A stretch of DNA of 64,000 nucleotides from Enoplolaimus lenunculus (Eukaryota > Nematoda > Enoplea > Enoplida > Thoracostomopsidae). The notes below the pieces were generated by a model that was not told the origin of the DNA, made no database searches, and was given only the letters and a program-made list of their open reading frames with translations. Numbering within the stretch: the first letter of the stretch is position 1; every line of letters starts with the position of its first letter. The stretch spans positions 1 through 64,000 of the forward strand of contig JASANG010000128.1 of NCBI GenBank assembly GCA_030248215.1. Reading direction: 5' to 3'. The position numbers and the translations under genes were made by a program. Below are positions 36,101 through 51,100 of this stretch, piece by piece.

Positions 36101-39100
36101 TGATCTTTGTTACCTGTTGTCGAAGCTCACGATGTCTTTCAGCTTTTTTCAGTTTCGCAGCGTAATCACTCGCTTCCGGTAAGCCTTTGTCGGTTGCGAA
36201 CCGGAACAAAAACTTTAAACCTAAAAATAAAACGTTCTGCGTTTAGATTTTCGAATAAATACATAATAAATAGTCGAGCCACTGTAAAGCATACAGGCCG
36301 TTGAAGGAGTACAATCATATTTCTAAGCCTAAGCCTAAGCAAAACTTTAAACCTAAAATAAAATATTCTGCGTTTAGATTTACGAATAAATACATAATAA
36401 ATAGTCGAACCACTGTAAAGAATACAGGCCGTTGGAGGAGTACAAGCATATTTCTAAGCCTAAGCCTAAGCAAAACTTTAAGCCTAAAATAAAATATTCT
36501 GCGTTTAGATTTACGGATAATTACATAATAGTCGGGCCAATGTATAGAACAGCTCCGTTGAAGGAGTATAAGCATTGCCTTCTGTTTTACACCTACCCGT
36601 AGAGTTCGTAGACCTAAGCTTCCGTTAAAGGTAAGGCTTAACAAGGACGGCCCATGTATAGAACAGGGCCGGATCGTTTTTGGAGGGGCTATAATAGAGT
36701 CAGTTTAAGCTTTAGAGTAATTTTTTTGCTTAAGCTTAGGCTTAGGCTTAGGAATAGGCTCATCAATACGCTTAGGCTTAGGCTTAGGATTAGGCCTAGG
36801 AATAGGCTAATCCATACGCTTAGGCTTAGGAACATGCTTATACTTCTGTTCCGGCCCTGTTCAATACATGGGCCACAAAGACTATGATATGAAAACGAAT
36901 CAGAACAACGGTCACTTTCTCGTCAAACATGGATCAAAATTTGTGGAACCCGAACGTGAAACATAAGTTTTAAGCTAATTGTTTAATACATTATTATACA
37001 TAATAATGGTTGGGTTTCCAAAACCCTACTTTAAGTACGACTTAGTACTTAAGTACGTGTTAAGTAATTACTTAACCATTCTGTCGTTTTTAAGAGCGTA
37101 CTCAAGTTAAGTAAATACTTACGTCGCTGACTAAATTTGAGAGATTACAAATTTAACCATTCAGGCATATTATCCTTGGTCAAATTGAAACTGTAGACTA
37201 TTGGTCCCTCTTCAATATAAATCAAAGGTATTACATTCTTGTTATGACAATGGCTGACATTTGGCGTGTATTTGTTTTTACTCGAAAACTTAAGTAAATA
37301 GTTAAGTAAGATTTCAGAAACCCAATCAATGACGATGTACATTCAACGTTCTCAGGAAATTTTCGATGAATGAATAAATATTTTTCCCACGCTTTCTGAA
37401 GATCACCACTTCGTCGATAGCAACTTGCGATCATTAGTTGCCATTTGACTTCGTTCGGCCTGTAAAATATGAATGTCTACAGACCAACTGGAAGCTATAA
37501 TAGCTTTAGGGTTACTCAATATCAGGGTGTAAACAGATAGTAAAATGCTGAACATTTTTTGTTAATACAATCGAGGTATGCAAACGTTCTGTACTGGGTT
37601 TCCTTTAATATTTGTAGTAAAAACACTCGACATAACCGTCTTACTCATACAGTACGTTATGAGCAACTAAATACAAATAATATACGAGCAATACAGACAC
37701 TGTGAGCAGTGTTTAACAATGCTAACATATATGCCCAGTGCAAAATATCCACAAGACGCGAGAGTCCGGTCAAGCTCGAGCGTTAACCCGTGAGACTGGC
37801 GATCGAATCTTACGTTGCGTGAATAGACAGTGATGAAATTATGACAAATTGTTATTAATAAGATATTCACAAGTGTAGTTAAAAGCAAATCTTACTCAAC
37901 CAGTGCAAAGTCTGTCCTGACATACTTAACTTGTCTGACCCCTGGTTCGCTTTTTTGTTTCTTTACATTTTTGCGAATGCAGAAATAAAAACACTTTCAA
38001 ATTAAAAAATAAACCTTCTATTTGATAGGCTCTTTTAAACAAACCTAAATTACAGCTTACATATCTTCCTGAATATGACTTTACGAAAAACTGAAATGGT
38101 TGGACGGTCTAACTAAACCAGAATTCTAAATTCAGTGTAACCTAACTTTAAGTTTAGGGAGAGTTTTAAACTAAACTTAGTTTTGGTTTAAGATATACGT
38201 GCGGCTCAGAAACTATTTAGGTTTTGATAGCGTAGCCTACCAGTTAGCTTAGTTAATTTAGAAAGTTAGTTTAATACTGCAAGATACACTTAAGCGTAAA
38301 TCGACTTAGTTTAAGCTTTCGAGAGTAGAACGTAGAATTGCATGATTTGGGCGCACACATGCACTGCAAAAATGTTGCGTCAAATTAATCTTCTCCGAAA
38401 TAGGCTTTTCGGGACTACACAAATTAAGTCAAAATTCGACTCCACCACAGTCACATTCGACTCACTGAGTCGCACGCTTGCCTCAGGCGGAGTCGAATTT
38501 GACTCAGTTTGTGTAGTCCCGTAGAGCCTCTATTTCGGAGAGAGTCAATTTGACTCACCATTTTTTGCAGTGTGTAAATAAGCCCTTACTCAATTAACGA
38601 TGCTTTTTCAAAGTAATTAACGGCTTTTTCGCTAAATTGTGCTTCAATATAATACGATCCGAGCCATTTGATTACTTCGATATTTGACGGAAAATACCGA
38701 TAGCTCTGTAACAATAATTAATATTAATAAGAAAAATTGAATTCAAATGTCAGAATTTTCAAATGTGTACGTATAACAATTTATCACCAATTACCGACAT
38801 AGCTTCGTACTTTCGAACCAAGCTGGGACCGGTTTCGCGTATGCTCTCTTCCGTATTTCTGCGCAGGTTTGAAAATACTCAACTGGTTCAGTTCAGTTCA
38901 AACCTAAGGTGCTACACACGATTGAGAATGCTGGCTTTGTGCCAGCTATGCGAATATTTGTCAAACTGAACACAGTGACACTGAAAGTGGTAAATCTAAC
39001 TATTATCGTTCTGATTTCTTTGCGGATTATACTCAATGAGTATGTTGGACCAACGCGGTAACAGTGATAAATAAAACGGACGTTTCGTTACATCATATCT

Positions 39101-42100
39101 TAGTCCAAAAATTATATTTCCGCGATTTTAGCGGGCCCAACACCAAGGCAAGGAGGCAAGAGTGCTCAGCCTTCGCTTGAACAATTTTGCCCACCATAGA
39201 AAATTTTCAACCTTGCTTATAACGTCATCGAAAACCCTTGTATGTCCCTTCTAAAAATGTTTAGCGCCTTATCAAAGGGATCTGATTTAAGGGCCTGGGG
39301 AGTTAGGTAAATGGCCAATTTTTGACTTAAATTTATTTAACATCGATTTTTCTTACATCGTAATGATAATGAAACGCTTGTGATTTGTCGCCTTCACGAT
39401 CATACAGCTCGCCTAACTTTGCCAGAATTCCTGGATCTGTCGGTGCAATACTGTGCGCCATAGAGTACCTAAAAAGCCTTAAGACCTGTTAAAAATTATT
39501 CGTTCAAACAGCCAATGTTACTTTTAGGGGCGTAACAGTAGGCTAAGCGTATTCCTACGCCTAAGCCTAAAGCCTAAGCATGGAAAAAATGTTATCCTAA
39601 GCCTAAGCCTAAGCCTTGCAAAAATGTGTTCCTAATTCTAAGTGTAAGCCTAAGCCTAATAATAATTGACATTTATGCACTTTAATTAGGGTTTAAGGAC
39701 CCCATACGCTTACGAATTCTTATTAGGGAAACAGACTCCTATTGATTGGAACTCAAAATGCGGACCCCCTCTTATTACCCCCTCTAATTAGGGTCTCTAC
39801 AGTATGCCATAAGCATCGAAAAATTGTTAGGTAGAACGGACCTTACTAGTTTTTGACAAAATATTTCTGAGGGGCAAATTGTAACGTAGAGACCTTTCCA
39901 TTTCATCACAAAAACATTTCTGGCGGGTGACTCTGGATCCGCCAGTGCGGATAGTGGACTAAAATGAAGCCATTCATACATATATGATGGAGTTCAAGAA
40001 AGCCGCGTTGCATTTAAAATGAATTAAAATTTCAATTGCAAGAATTTAAAACTGGACAAATTTAAACAAGGCTACAAAGTTTACATTTAAAATTCTTACC
40101 ATTCCAAAGCCATATTGGTGTCCTCTAGATCTTCGTATCTAAAGCAAACATTAACGAAAATAAGCTAAATCATTAAAGATATAGGCAAACTGGCCCATGT
40201 ATAGAACAGGGTCGGATCGTGTTCCGAAGGGGCTATAGTAGAGTCCGTTTAAGCTTTAGACTAATTTTTTTGCTTAGGCTCAGGCTTAGGCTTAGGAGCA
40301 GGCTCATCCATACGCTTAGGCTTAGGCTTGGGCTTAGGCTTAGGCTTAGGCTTAGAAATATGCTTACACTACTGTTCGGCCCTGTTCTATACAAGGGCCG
40401 GCAAACTGATTAAACTATACATAATTCTGAATAATTTTGGTCAGAATTATCACTTGATATTTATCCGGATCGGTCCACGAGCGATCATATCACCGTCAGC
40501 CATAATATTGTAATAGGATGAAAAATGTGGTTCGCACGGGTGTATCGAGAGCGAAGTTAGCGGTGCTGGGGCTCGAATCAAACCCTTTTTGTCGAGTATA
40601 TGCGCTATTTTATTTAATAAACAATTTCAAATACTATTTTAAAAGCTAATACGATGCAGCTGACTGTCTGCCTCCGGCAGAAAATTGACTACCGGCTTCG
40701 GCATTGCTATAGTTTACGTCGGAAATTTTGCCAAAGGTTCTGGTAATTTTAACTTCGAAATTCTCCCGTATTTGTATAAAATTAACGCCATTTATCAGTG
40801 GGTTTGTTTGTAATTTTGAGGCAACTTTGAAAGATTTAATTGCCAAAATTTTACAAACATGCACTGCAAAAACTGTTGAGTCAAATTGACTCTCTCCGAA
40901 ATAGGCTCTACGGGACTACACAATCTGAGTCAAATTCGACTCCGCCAGAGTCAAATTCGACTCACTGAATCGCATGTTTGACTCTGGTGGAGTCGAATTT
41001 GACTCAGTTTGTGTAGGCCCGTAGAGCCTATTTCGGAGAGAGTCAATTTGACTCACCATTGTTTTGAAGAAAACGATATTCTTGACACTTTTTAGGTTAT
41101 TGTTAAAATTTGAAAACCTTCACCGAGCAACGCTAATCTCAGGTCAGGTCACTGCTGATTCGTCATTTAACGAGAAAGTTCAAGAAATATTATTGGTTAC
41201 ATATTTCCAATTTGATAAATGACTTGAACGTTGCTTTGAAGTATCGCGTGCAATTTGCCAAAACAATCTAACGCTTCGTCTAAGCGACCCATACGGCGAC
41301 TCGATAAGCCTGAAAACTCTCAAAATGCCAAATGTGCCTTTCATGAGTAAATCCACATTCAATCATAGGGAGATGATGGGCATACGCAACTGGATGGATA
41401 GAGAGAATACACTGCAAAAAATGGTGAGTCAAATTGAATCTCTCCGAAATTGGCTCTACGGGACTACAAAAACTGAGTCAAATTCGACTCCACCGGAGTC
41501 AAACGTGCGCCTTAGTAAGTCGAATTTGACTCTGGATTAGTCGAATTTGTCTGTTTCTGTAGTCCCGTAGAGACTATTTCGGAGAGAATCAATTTGACTC
41601 ATCATTTTTCGCAGTGTACATCCCTTTCTGAAATTTGAGTAGGGACAAAAATAGAATCAATTTGACTCATCATTTTTCGCAGTGTACATCCCTTTCTGAA
41701 ATTTGAGTAGGGACAAAAATACAAACAACAACACTTAAATACGATGCATGTTTCCTAGCAGCAATTGCAAACTAAACCACTTGCCAACCAACAACCAATT
41801 TATACCGAGATTATACAACGCTTCGACGCACGAAGCTTCAATATTGAGCGCTTCGCGGTAGCATTCGCGTGCTTTGTCGAATTCATTCTGAGCGTAGAAA
41901 ACGTTGCCACGATTGACAAGAGGCGCTGAGTTGTATCGATCGGACGCAATCGCTTGTTCGGCGTAGCGGACAGCTTCAGAATGATCGTTTTGCTGAAATC
42001 GTTGTTATCAAAAGCAACGGGTAACCAATACAAAGTACCTTTTTGCCTGGGAGTTGAATTCAGGGCCGTTATTGTAGAGGGTTAGCAGGTTTGATTTCCA

Positions 42101-45100
42101 CCTTTAAAACGTAAAGTGTTTTGTTTGCAATTATATCATATTTCTGGCCAATGTTTACCCCCATTTATTTAGATGGAATACAACCTGTGCGAACCATAGT
42201 ACTTTAAGTATCCGGCATCAAAAATGCTCTGCTTATAGTTTAACTTAGAGTTATTGCATGCAACAGCGACCCCACTCTAAACAAGATGGGGGGTCGGCCA
42301 AAAACGCAGCGCGCAGTGGTACATTTTGTATTATGCGAAACCCCAAAAGAGTTGCACACTCTTGTATAATGCGTCATCCATTTTATTGTGTGCCCCGCAT
42401 GTGGAATTTGGCGACGCCAATTTCCAACTTGAGTTTGGAAAAAGGCTACAAATAGGAAATTGAAAACAGAAAATGCGACCAAAAGGAAAATTGAAACAAA
42501 TTTTAAATCGTATATGGTTTTGGACACGAGTTTTTGAATTCCGTTTCCCACTTGCGAAAATAAAATGTATAGCAATGGAAAATTGAAACAGTTTTTTTAC
42601 CAAATAGTAAATTGACATGATTTTTGAAAAGTGAAATGAAAATCCAAAAGTGCAGAAAAACTGCAAAGGATAATTGCGATCCAAAAACTTGTTTCAATTT
42701 CCTTTACAGTGCGGCAGTCTAAACCCGCAGTGGGAAATTGGAAATTCTCGTAACCGGAAGTTCAATGCGGTAGGTAACAGCAAATCACTCAGGAAGGTCA
42801 AGGGGTCAAATACCGTAAACCCGCTTTGCTTGACTTTTACCTGTCGACGCTTCCTTGTGTGAGGTGTGCAAACCCGCTTTGCTTGACTTTTACTTGTCGA
42901 CGCTTCCTTGTGTGAGGTGTGCTTGTTTTGAGTGTTAATTATGTGGAATATGCTTTGTTTGTGAAATATAGTTATCCGGGTCTGGTTTGTTAGTTTTAAG
43001 TGCTGTAAAATTTTCTATATTTATTTTTGTTATCTTAAACTGGTGTAAAATTTGCATTTGTTTGAAATTTGAATATTTCTTATATTTGTCAGCTTGAAGT
43101 GTTGTAAAATTTGCATATTACTTATTAATTATGCAAATTTTTAGGAATACCCTGTTTCAAAACTATATATAAGGGGTTGAAACATGACGTTTCAGAGTTG
43201 ATTCAGTTTCATTTTGTTTTACTTGTCGGTTTTGTGCTTTCTCAACGTCTAACATGTCGCCTTCATCAGGTACGTTAATTGGTTTGTATATATTCCGGTT
43301 AATACATAGAATAGTGCCCTAACAGCGGTATAAGCATATTCCTAAGCCTAAGTTTAGATGTGAGCTTAGGCTTATTCCATTGCTGTCTAGCGGGGGTTAA
43401 TGAAAATTTCAAGTGCCGTAGCTGAAATATTTAGGCCTTCTTAGCGTGTGTATATTTCGGTTAATATGTAGAATAGAGCCCTAACGGTTGTATATATTTC
43501 TAAGCCTAAACTTAGACGTGAGCTTAAGCGTAATCCATTGCTGTCTAGCGGGGGTTAATGAAATTTTCAAGTGCCGCAGCTGAAATAGTTGGGCCTTCTA
43601 TACTTTTACGGACGTAATTGTTAGCGTGTGTATATTGCAGTTGATAGATAGAACAGGGAGCGTGTGTATATTCCGGTTAACATATAGAATAGGGTCCTAA
43701 CAATGGTATAAGCATATTCCTAAGCCTTAACCTAGACGTGATCTTAAACTTATTTCATTGCTGTCCAGCGGGGGTTAATGGAAATTTCAAGCGCCGCTGC
43801 TGGCGCAGGTATGATATACCACAAAGTAAATGAATCAAACTTGGTTAAATACATCGTATATGCATATGGCATAGAGATTCTTGTTTTTGTTTGCGACATG
43901 AAGTGTCTGCATATGGCATACATAGCATACAGATTCTTGTTCCTTGCTTGCGGTTTTAAGTGCATTTAGATATTTCATGTGATAACAATGACGCAAGCGC
44001 TTTGGAACAAGTAACCGTATTAGAATCAAGTGGTGCGTACCCGACCTTGAAACGCTCGACATTTGACCCGGCAGCGATGTATTTACCTGGCAAGTTGTTT
44101 GATAATTTTCTATTTGTCTAAAGCAGGGCACAACCGGAGGTGAAAAATACCGGAGCCGGAGGTCATCGAAACTTGCCGGAACCGGAGCCGGAGGTGAGAC
44201 GAGTCAAGTTGTTTGGTTTTATGCTAATTTTCCGCCAAATTTCTGTAATTTTTTCACAAAAATTGTGACAAAAGTAAATCGAAACGCGCTAAACAGATAA
44301 ATTTAGGAAAATTCTGCAAAATTTTGCTACCGAAATTGCTGGAACCTCCTGACAAAAATACAACCGGAGCGGAGGCTGATTTTCTGCCGGCGCCGGAGGC
44401 AGACCTAGCGTACTAATATTCTAGAATATATTGTTTGCTGAGGTAATAGGAATCCACTTTTTAGCGCTTAGGCTTATGCTTAGAAAATGCTTAATCTGCG
44501 GTTCTTAGCCTAAAAATGTATTAAAAGGAATCCAGATTTCCAGCGGTTAGGCTTAGGCTTGCGCTTAGGCTTAGGCTTAGAAAATGTTTAATCTGCAGTT
44601 CAGGGTCTAAAAGTAACATTGGCCGAAATGTTTATCACGTGAAGCATCGCAATTTCTTCAAAATTCAAGATCACGTGAAAATTTACTATGTTGTTTTGAA
44701 CTTGAGTTTATACATGGAACTGTACGTTTTTGTGAACGGCAAGAAACTTTATACTTTCGTGAACGGCAAGTGCACTTCCTCAAAAGATACGAATGTTTGA
44801 AATTCTGGAAAACAGTTTTAGGAAAAAATGGTATGATTTAGGGCCCATGTGTAGAACAGGGCCGATCGTTTTCCGGAGGGGCTATAATAGAGTCTGTTCA
44901 AGCTTTAGATTAATTTTTTCTTAGGCTTAGGCTTAGGCTTAGGAATAGGCTCATCCATAAGCTTAGGCTCAGGCTTAGGAATATTCTTATACTACTGTTC
45001 CGGCCCTGTTCTATACATGGGTCCTATTTAGTGATAATATTGCAAAACCTCGTCTATGTGGCTGCATGAATTTAGGCTCTCAAAATTGGAGATTACTGAG

Positions 45101-48100
45101 TAATTCATTAAATCAAAGCTTAGGCTTAGGCATAGGAATAGGCTCATCCATACGCTTAACCTCAGGCTTAGGAATATGCTTATACTACTGTTCCGGCCCT
45201 GTTCTATACATGGGCCATATTTAGTGATAAATTGCAAACCCTCATCTGTGTGACTGCATGAATTTAGGCTCTCAAAATTGGAGATTACTGAGTTATTCAT
45301 TTAATCGAAGCTTAGGCTTAGGCTTAGGAATAGGCTCATCCGTACGCTTAGGCTCAGGCTTAGGAATATGCTTATACTACTGTTCCGACTCTGTTCTATA
45401 CATGGGACCTATTTAGTGATAATATTCCAAAACCTCGTCTATGTGGCTGCATGAATTTAAGCTCTCAAAACTGGAGATTACTGAATTATTCATTAAATCA
45501 AAACAAATATAAACGTACGACTCCTTATTCTTTCTCTGGCTACCCTTTCTGCAAGTTGATAATTGCAGAAGTGAGTCAAAATTAAATAAATTTTTCAACA
45601 GCCTCTCAGTTCTGCCAAACGAATAATATAGCAATAAGTAAAAAAATTTAAAACATTTACGCGCTCAGACAAATGGTTTTGCATTCATGTATTTCGTTAC
45701 TGAAGCTTAGGCTTAAGAATATAAGGATTATGCTATGTTTCATGTAAATGGTATAAATTATCCAACAACCTCTCAGCTCTGCCATCGAATAATATGGAAG
45801 TAAAGTAAAAAATAAAAAATTTACGTGTTCCGAAACATGATTTTGCATTCGTGAACCAATGTATAGGTCAGGAGCGGAATATTTTCTGCGTCGTTGTAAC
45901 AGAGCATTTAGTTACTAAAGCTGAGGCTTTGAGGCGTAGACTATATCCCTTTTCCGAAATCTTCTAGTAGGCGGCGTTCAAACGCTGACCTCTTGAACTT
46001 TCATTTTAAAATATTTGATGTTTCGTGTGTTTCATTTTGGGGGTAAATATCATAAATTCATTTTATTAAACATTTCTAACAGAGGGACAATATCATTTTG
46101 GTTGTCAAAATTTTGTAACCTCTTCAATTTCCCTATACGTGATTAATACGTTGACCGAGTGGGAAATTAATTCCAATAACTGTTTCAATTTTCCACTGCT
46201 ACACTTTTTATTTTAACAAGTAGGAAATTGACTTAATATAATGTAATCAATTTACCTTTCGAAAACAGAAAATCGAAGGATAAAGGAAATGGAAACATTT
46301 TCTGTTTTCAATTTCCTATTTTTAGCCTTTTTCCAAACTCAAGTTGGAAATTGGCGTCGCCAAATTCCACATGCGGGGCACACAATAAAATGGATGACGC
46401 ATAATGCACTCTTGGTACAGCGTAAATTTCTAAATAATTATCTTAAAAGCCTAAACACATGTAAACCGACTCGATATTAACGGTTGCAAAAATGTCAAAA
46501 ATTATAAAAATGGGCATCCCTGGAAACAAAGTGATTTTGAAAAACACGGCCCCGTGATCAGTCTAAAAATGGTTTAGCATTCACTCACCAGAAAACACAA
46601 CAGCGATAAATTGTTTGATGCAGCGCTAGCAACTTTACTATCGCGATTTTCGAAACTTTTCAATACTTCTGTAGCCTGAAAGCCAACATAAGCCGTATCA
46701 TATTTCGGTTAAACAATAAACAAAAACAACTGTGGCTTTATAAATATTAAGGTCAATGTTACTTTTAGGGGCGTAACAGTGGTATTCCTGAGCATAAGCC
46801 TAAGCCTAAGCGTTGCAAAAATGTGTTCCTAAGCCTAAGCCTAAGCCTAAGCATTGCCAAAATGTGTTCCTAAGCCTAAGCCTAAGCCTAAGCAAACAAC
46901 GTAATATAGAATCTAATCCTACACTTTTATAGACCCTCCAGAAACCTGGACGCCTCTTAAAGTAACATGGGTCAATATTAAAATATACCGCTTGAAAGAA
47001 TGACATAAAAAATTTCAAACTCCCTAAAATTAGTAATCGGCCAATTGAATATGAGCTCGGCATTTAATTACTGTTATTTGTTCGCGACGATAACTGAACT
47101 CGTAAAATGTTACAACGAACGTAGTCGATTCATAGTAGTAAAAAAAGCCACGCGAACGAAAACGTAGAAACAATTTTAGTAACAAATTCAAATGTAACAT
47201 TTTAATTGGTACCGGCTCCGGCGAAAGAGTCAACCAAGAATTTTACGTACCGAATTAATGTCGCGGTGTCGCAAATACTGAATGGCTTTGTTGATTTCTA
47301 AATCAGACGCCAAATCTGTGTAAATCGATTTTTTGATTTCGTCAACGCACCTATTCATCAACGAGTAATATATATGGCGAATACCGGAAGTGGCCAATGT
47401 ATAGAACAGGACCGGAACAGCGGTATAAGCGTATTTATAAGCGTAAGCCTACGCTTAAGTATAAGCCCAAGTGTTAGGATGAACATATTCCTAAGTCTAA
47501 GCCTAATCCTAATCAAAAAAGTTAGTCTAAAGCTTAACTTAACACTATTTTACAGCCCTGCAAGAAAACGTACCGGTCCAGTTCTATACATGGGCGCCGG
47601 AAGTTATAGGTGAAGAGAACGCATATGGGTTGTTTAACTATAAATTATGCAAATTTATCCGCTTAAAAACAAATTTCATTTTACTGCCCTTGAAGTGAAT
47701 CAAAACGTGTCTTTCCAACCCCGTGTTTATGCTAAGCAATTGCAGCTATTGCTGGAGTCGTTGACGTTACCCTCAGGTACCCAAAGGTAACCACGGGTTG
47801 GGTAAAAAATTTCAGCCACGGGTGTGCCCGCGGGTAAAGGTTGACAGTTTCTACTCGCGCCAAAGCTTAAAAAGTTTAAATGCAAAACATACGCTATTAA
47901 CTAAGGTAGTTATTGGGCATTGAAAAAGCAAAAGTTCTGTGCTTTGTATTCAGTTGGGTTTGAAATTTTGTTGTTTCTAGTAAGCTAGCGTGTGAAAACC
48001 CGCACGTAAAAAATTCGTGAAGAAAAACATCACGCACACCGGAACAGGGACAGCAACAGGAAATGATTTTCTACGCAGGAACCGGAATAGGAACCGGAAT

Positions 48101-51100
48101 TAGAAGCTTTTTAGAAATCTGGCCAAATAATGGCTTAAGCGAATTTTCCGCCATTTCATCATCAAGTTTAGCGAAATCACATCAGAATCTGTTTATTAAC
48201 GCACTTGCACTAATTGCAAAAACACTTATTTCGAAATAACAATTTATCAACGACATAGTTTCCAATATTTAAATGATTCTGAATAATATGACATAAAAAA
48301 GTAAAAATTACTGACAATGTATTTTCGGCAACAAGATAATTTAGATTTACCAGGCGTAACCTTCTTGAAAAGTTGAAGCGATTGCTGGTGATATAATTCG
48401 TGCGCACGTTAGAATGCAGCGCTCTGCATCTTGGCGTCTAAAATATTGGGTCCATGTAAAGATCAGGGGCGGAACGTTTTTCTGTGGGACTACAATAGAG
48501 TAAGCTTAAACTTTAGACCAATTATTTTTGCTTGGCTTAGGCTTAGGCTTAGGCTAAAGGCTTAGACTTACAAATATGCTCATTCCTACGCTTAGGCTTA
48601 AGCTTAGGCGTAAGCTTAGGCTTAGCCTTAGGCTTTAGGAATAAGCTTATAATACTGTTCCGCCCTTGTTCTTTACATGGGCCGAAAATTGAAATATTAT
48701 TTTACGCTAATTTGTAACCCATAGGCTGTATTTAAAAACACGTCAAAGCTATAAATATTAGGAAATATGCTGCGGTAAATGCTTTTTGAAAATACTTAAA
48801 TTTCATAACCATTATCAAACAAAGAAAATCTGCATTGCAAAAATGAGTTCCAAAGCCTAAGAATAAGCAAAGAAAAATGCAATCTAGAATTTAAACCTAA
48901 CTCTTTTATTGACTTACCAGAAATCTGGACGTCCCTCAAAGTTAAACATGGGCCAACTTGTTTATAACTGAAATTTTACTTTCAAGCTCAACGATCCAAC
49001 AACTACTGACCTGTGTTTCTCCCATTTACGCAAATTATCATTTTTAATCAGTTCAATTGTTAACAGTTCGCTGGGATCGTTCTGAAACCAAATTTGCTTC
49101 AAAGTGCTACTCTCACATTAAAGAATACGGGCACCAAGTTTAAAATGACTGATGGCTTTGTAACCTTTTTTCGTTTGGCTCCCATATAAATTAATTATTG
49201 GTTGGTTTTAGCGGAGACTACAAATTTTAGAAAATCTGGAAATGGTTCTTGAGAATAAACGTTAATTTTACAAGAAATCAAACCATTTTTCAACAACTGC
49301 TTATTCAACGATAGCATGCAGCAGGTGTACAACCAGAGGTCTGCCTCCGGCTCCGGCTCCGGCAGAAAATAGGCCTTCGGCTCCGGCTCCGGTATTATTC
49401 ACCTCCGGTTGCACCCTGGCATGCGGTAATTGAAATAATTAAAACATGCCGCAGTACTTTTTCAACAATGTTGCATAATCACAACTTAAGACAATTTGTT
49501 GTTTGGAAAATTTAAAGAACAGGGGCGAAACAGTTTTATAAGCATATTTCTATGCCTAAGCCTAAGTGTAAGCCTAAGCGTAAGAATGAGCATATTCCTA
49601 CGCCTAAGCCTAAGCCTAAGCCTAAGCCAAGCGCTAAAATCAGTCTAAAGCTTAAGCTTACTTTTTTGTAGTCCCACAGAAAAACGTTCCGCCGCTGATT
49701 TTTTAACATGGGCCTCCTGAGCTTGGTATATATAACATTCTTTCGAACCATTTAAATCGTTTGCATTTTTAATTGCAGCGAAAAGTTTGCATGGCTGCGT
49801 AGCTCAGTGTTTAAACCAGCGAACAGGTAATCCGTAAATCGTGGGTTCGAGCCGCACCGTATCCGCAGCAAAATTTTCGTGAAGAGCGCCATACGATACT
49901 GCTTAACTTGGAAAAACTAATCCTAACATTAAGCTGAGACTTAGATTGGCTCAAATTTTCAAAATTTCGTAAACTGTGGGAACACACTGCCGGAACCAAA
50001 GGGGGCCACAACTAGGATTTGTATTAAGGTTTAGTACTAAAACGGTATCCGCCTTCTAGCTCGCTTCGAACGAAATTCTTTCGAACTATTATATCTCGCG
50101 CCCCCTTTTAGTAATTTCTGACGCCGCCGCTGAGGAAATAGAAAAAGTATCAATAATTGATATTTTAAAATATGAGTAAACTTACCGTGTCAGAACTGAT
50201 ATATTTATCGTCATCAATATCAGTATCTTGAGGAATTGCTAACAACTTTGTGAACGCATCTCTCATTCGCTCGTTGTCTTCCACTGTGTACGCACATAAT
50301 GCCAAATTCAATCCAGTCCTGTAATCCGGCCGTTCTTCCATACAGTGATCAAACGTTGCAATTGCTTCGTCGTACTTTCCCATACGAACAAACGCGACTC
50401 CAATGTCGTTCAAAATTTTAATTCTAAAAATAAATTTTTTAAAAATCAAAATTTTAATTCAAATATATGGCGTCACTAGCTGGTGATAGTTGATACGGCA
50501 AATGTAAAGAACAGCGGCGGAACAGTATTATAAGCATATTCCTAAGCCTAAGCTTAAGTGTAAGGTTAAGTCTAAGTTTAAGAATGAGCATATTCCTAAG
50601 CCTAAGCCAAGCAAAAAATTACTCTAAAGCTTCAAGCTTACTCTTTACTAGTCCAACACAAAAACGTTCCACCCCTGATGTTTACATAGGTCGTTTATGC
50701 GCACATTTGAGAATATTAGCAATGGTTCATGCTTTAAATTGGCGTTTTTACCGAATGCGCCTTTGCGAGTTCGCAACTTGGTCCAGTGCCATTCGATAAT
50801 GTTTAATTGCTTTGGCGTAATCTTTCTTCTTGAAATATATATTGCCAATGTTGACTTTGAGTCGACCTGTAAAACAGCATGCGATGTAGGCTTAGCTGTT
50901 CTGTTACTGTTTTATTAGCGGATCCAAGGGAGGCCTTAAGCAAAATCTTGACTTTTAAATTGGAATTCGGCTTAAGTCATATTTCTGCAACTAAACCATT
51001 TCTTGACTTCTGTAACAATTTTGATTTTATCCGAAAGCTGGCCCATATGTAGAACGGGGCCGGAACAGTAGTATAAGCAAATTACTAAGCCTAAGCATAA

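Noticed and set aside
40646-40864. Minus-strand frame ending SAGGRQSAASY in IFT88 intron 17
   Set aside because: Looks faintly protein-like, but it begins at the edge of a MITE, has no supported acceptor and does not fit between IFT88 exons.
42240-42575. 111-codon hydrophobic minus-strand frame
   Set aside because: Part of a dispersed repeat with an inverted partner at 46,289; no splice support.
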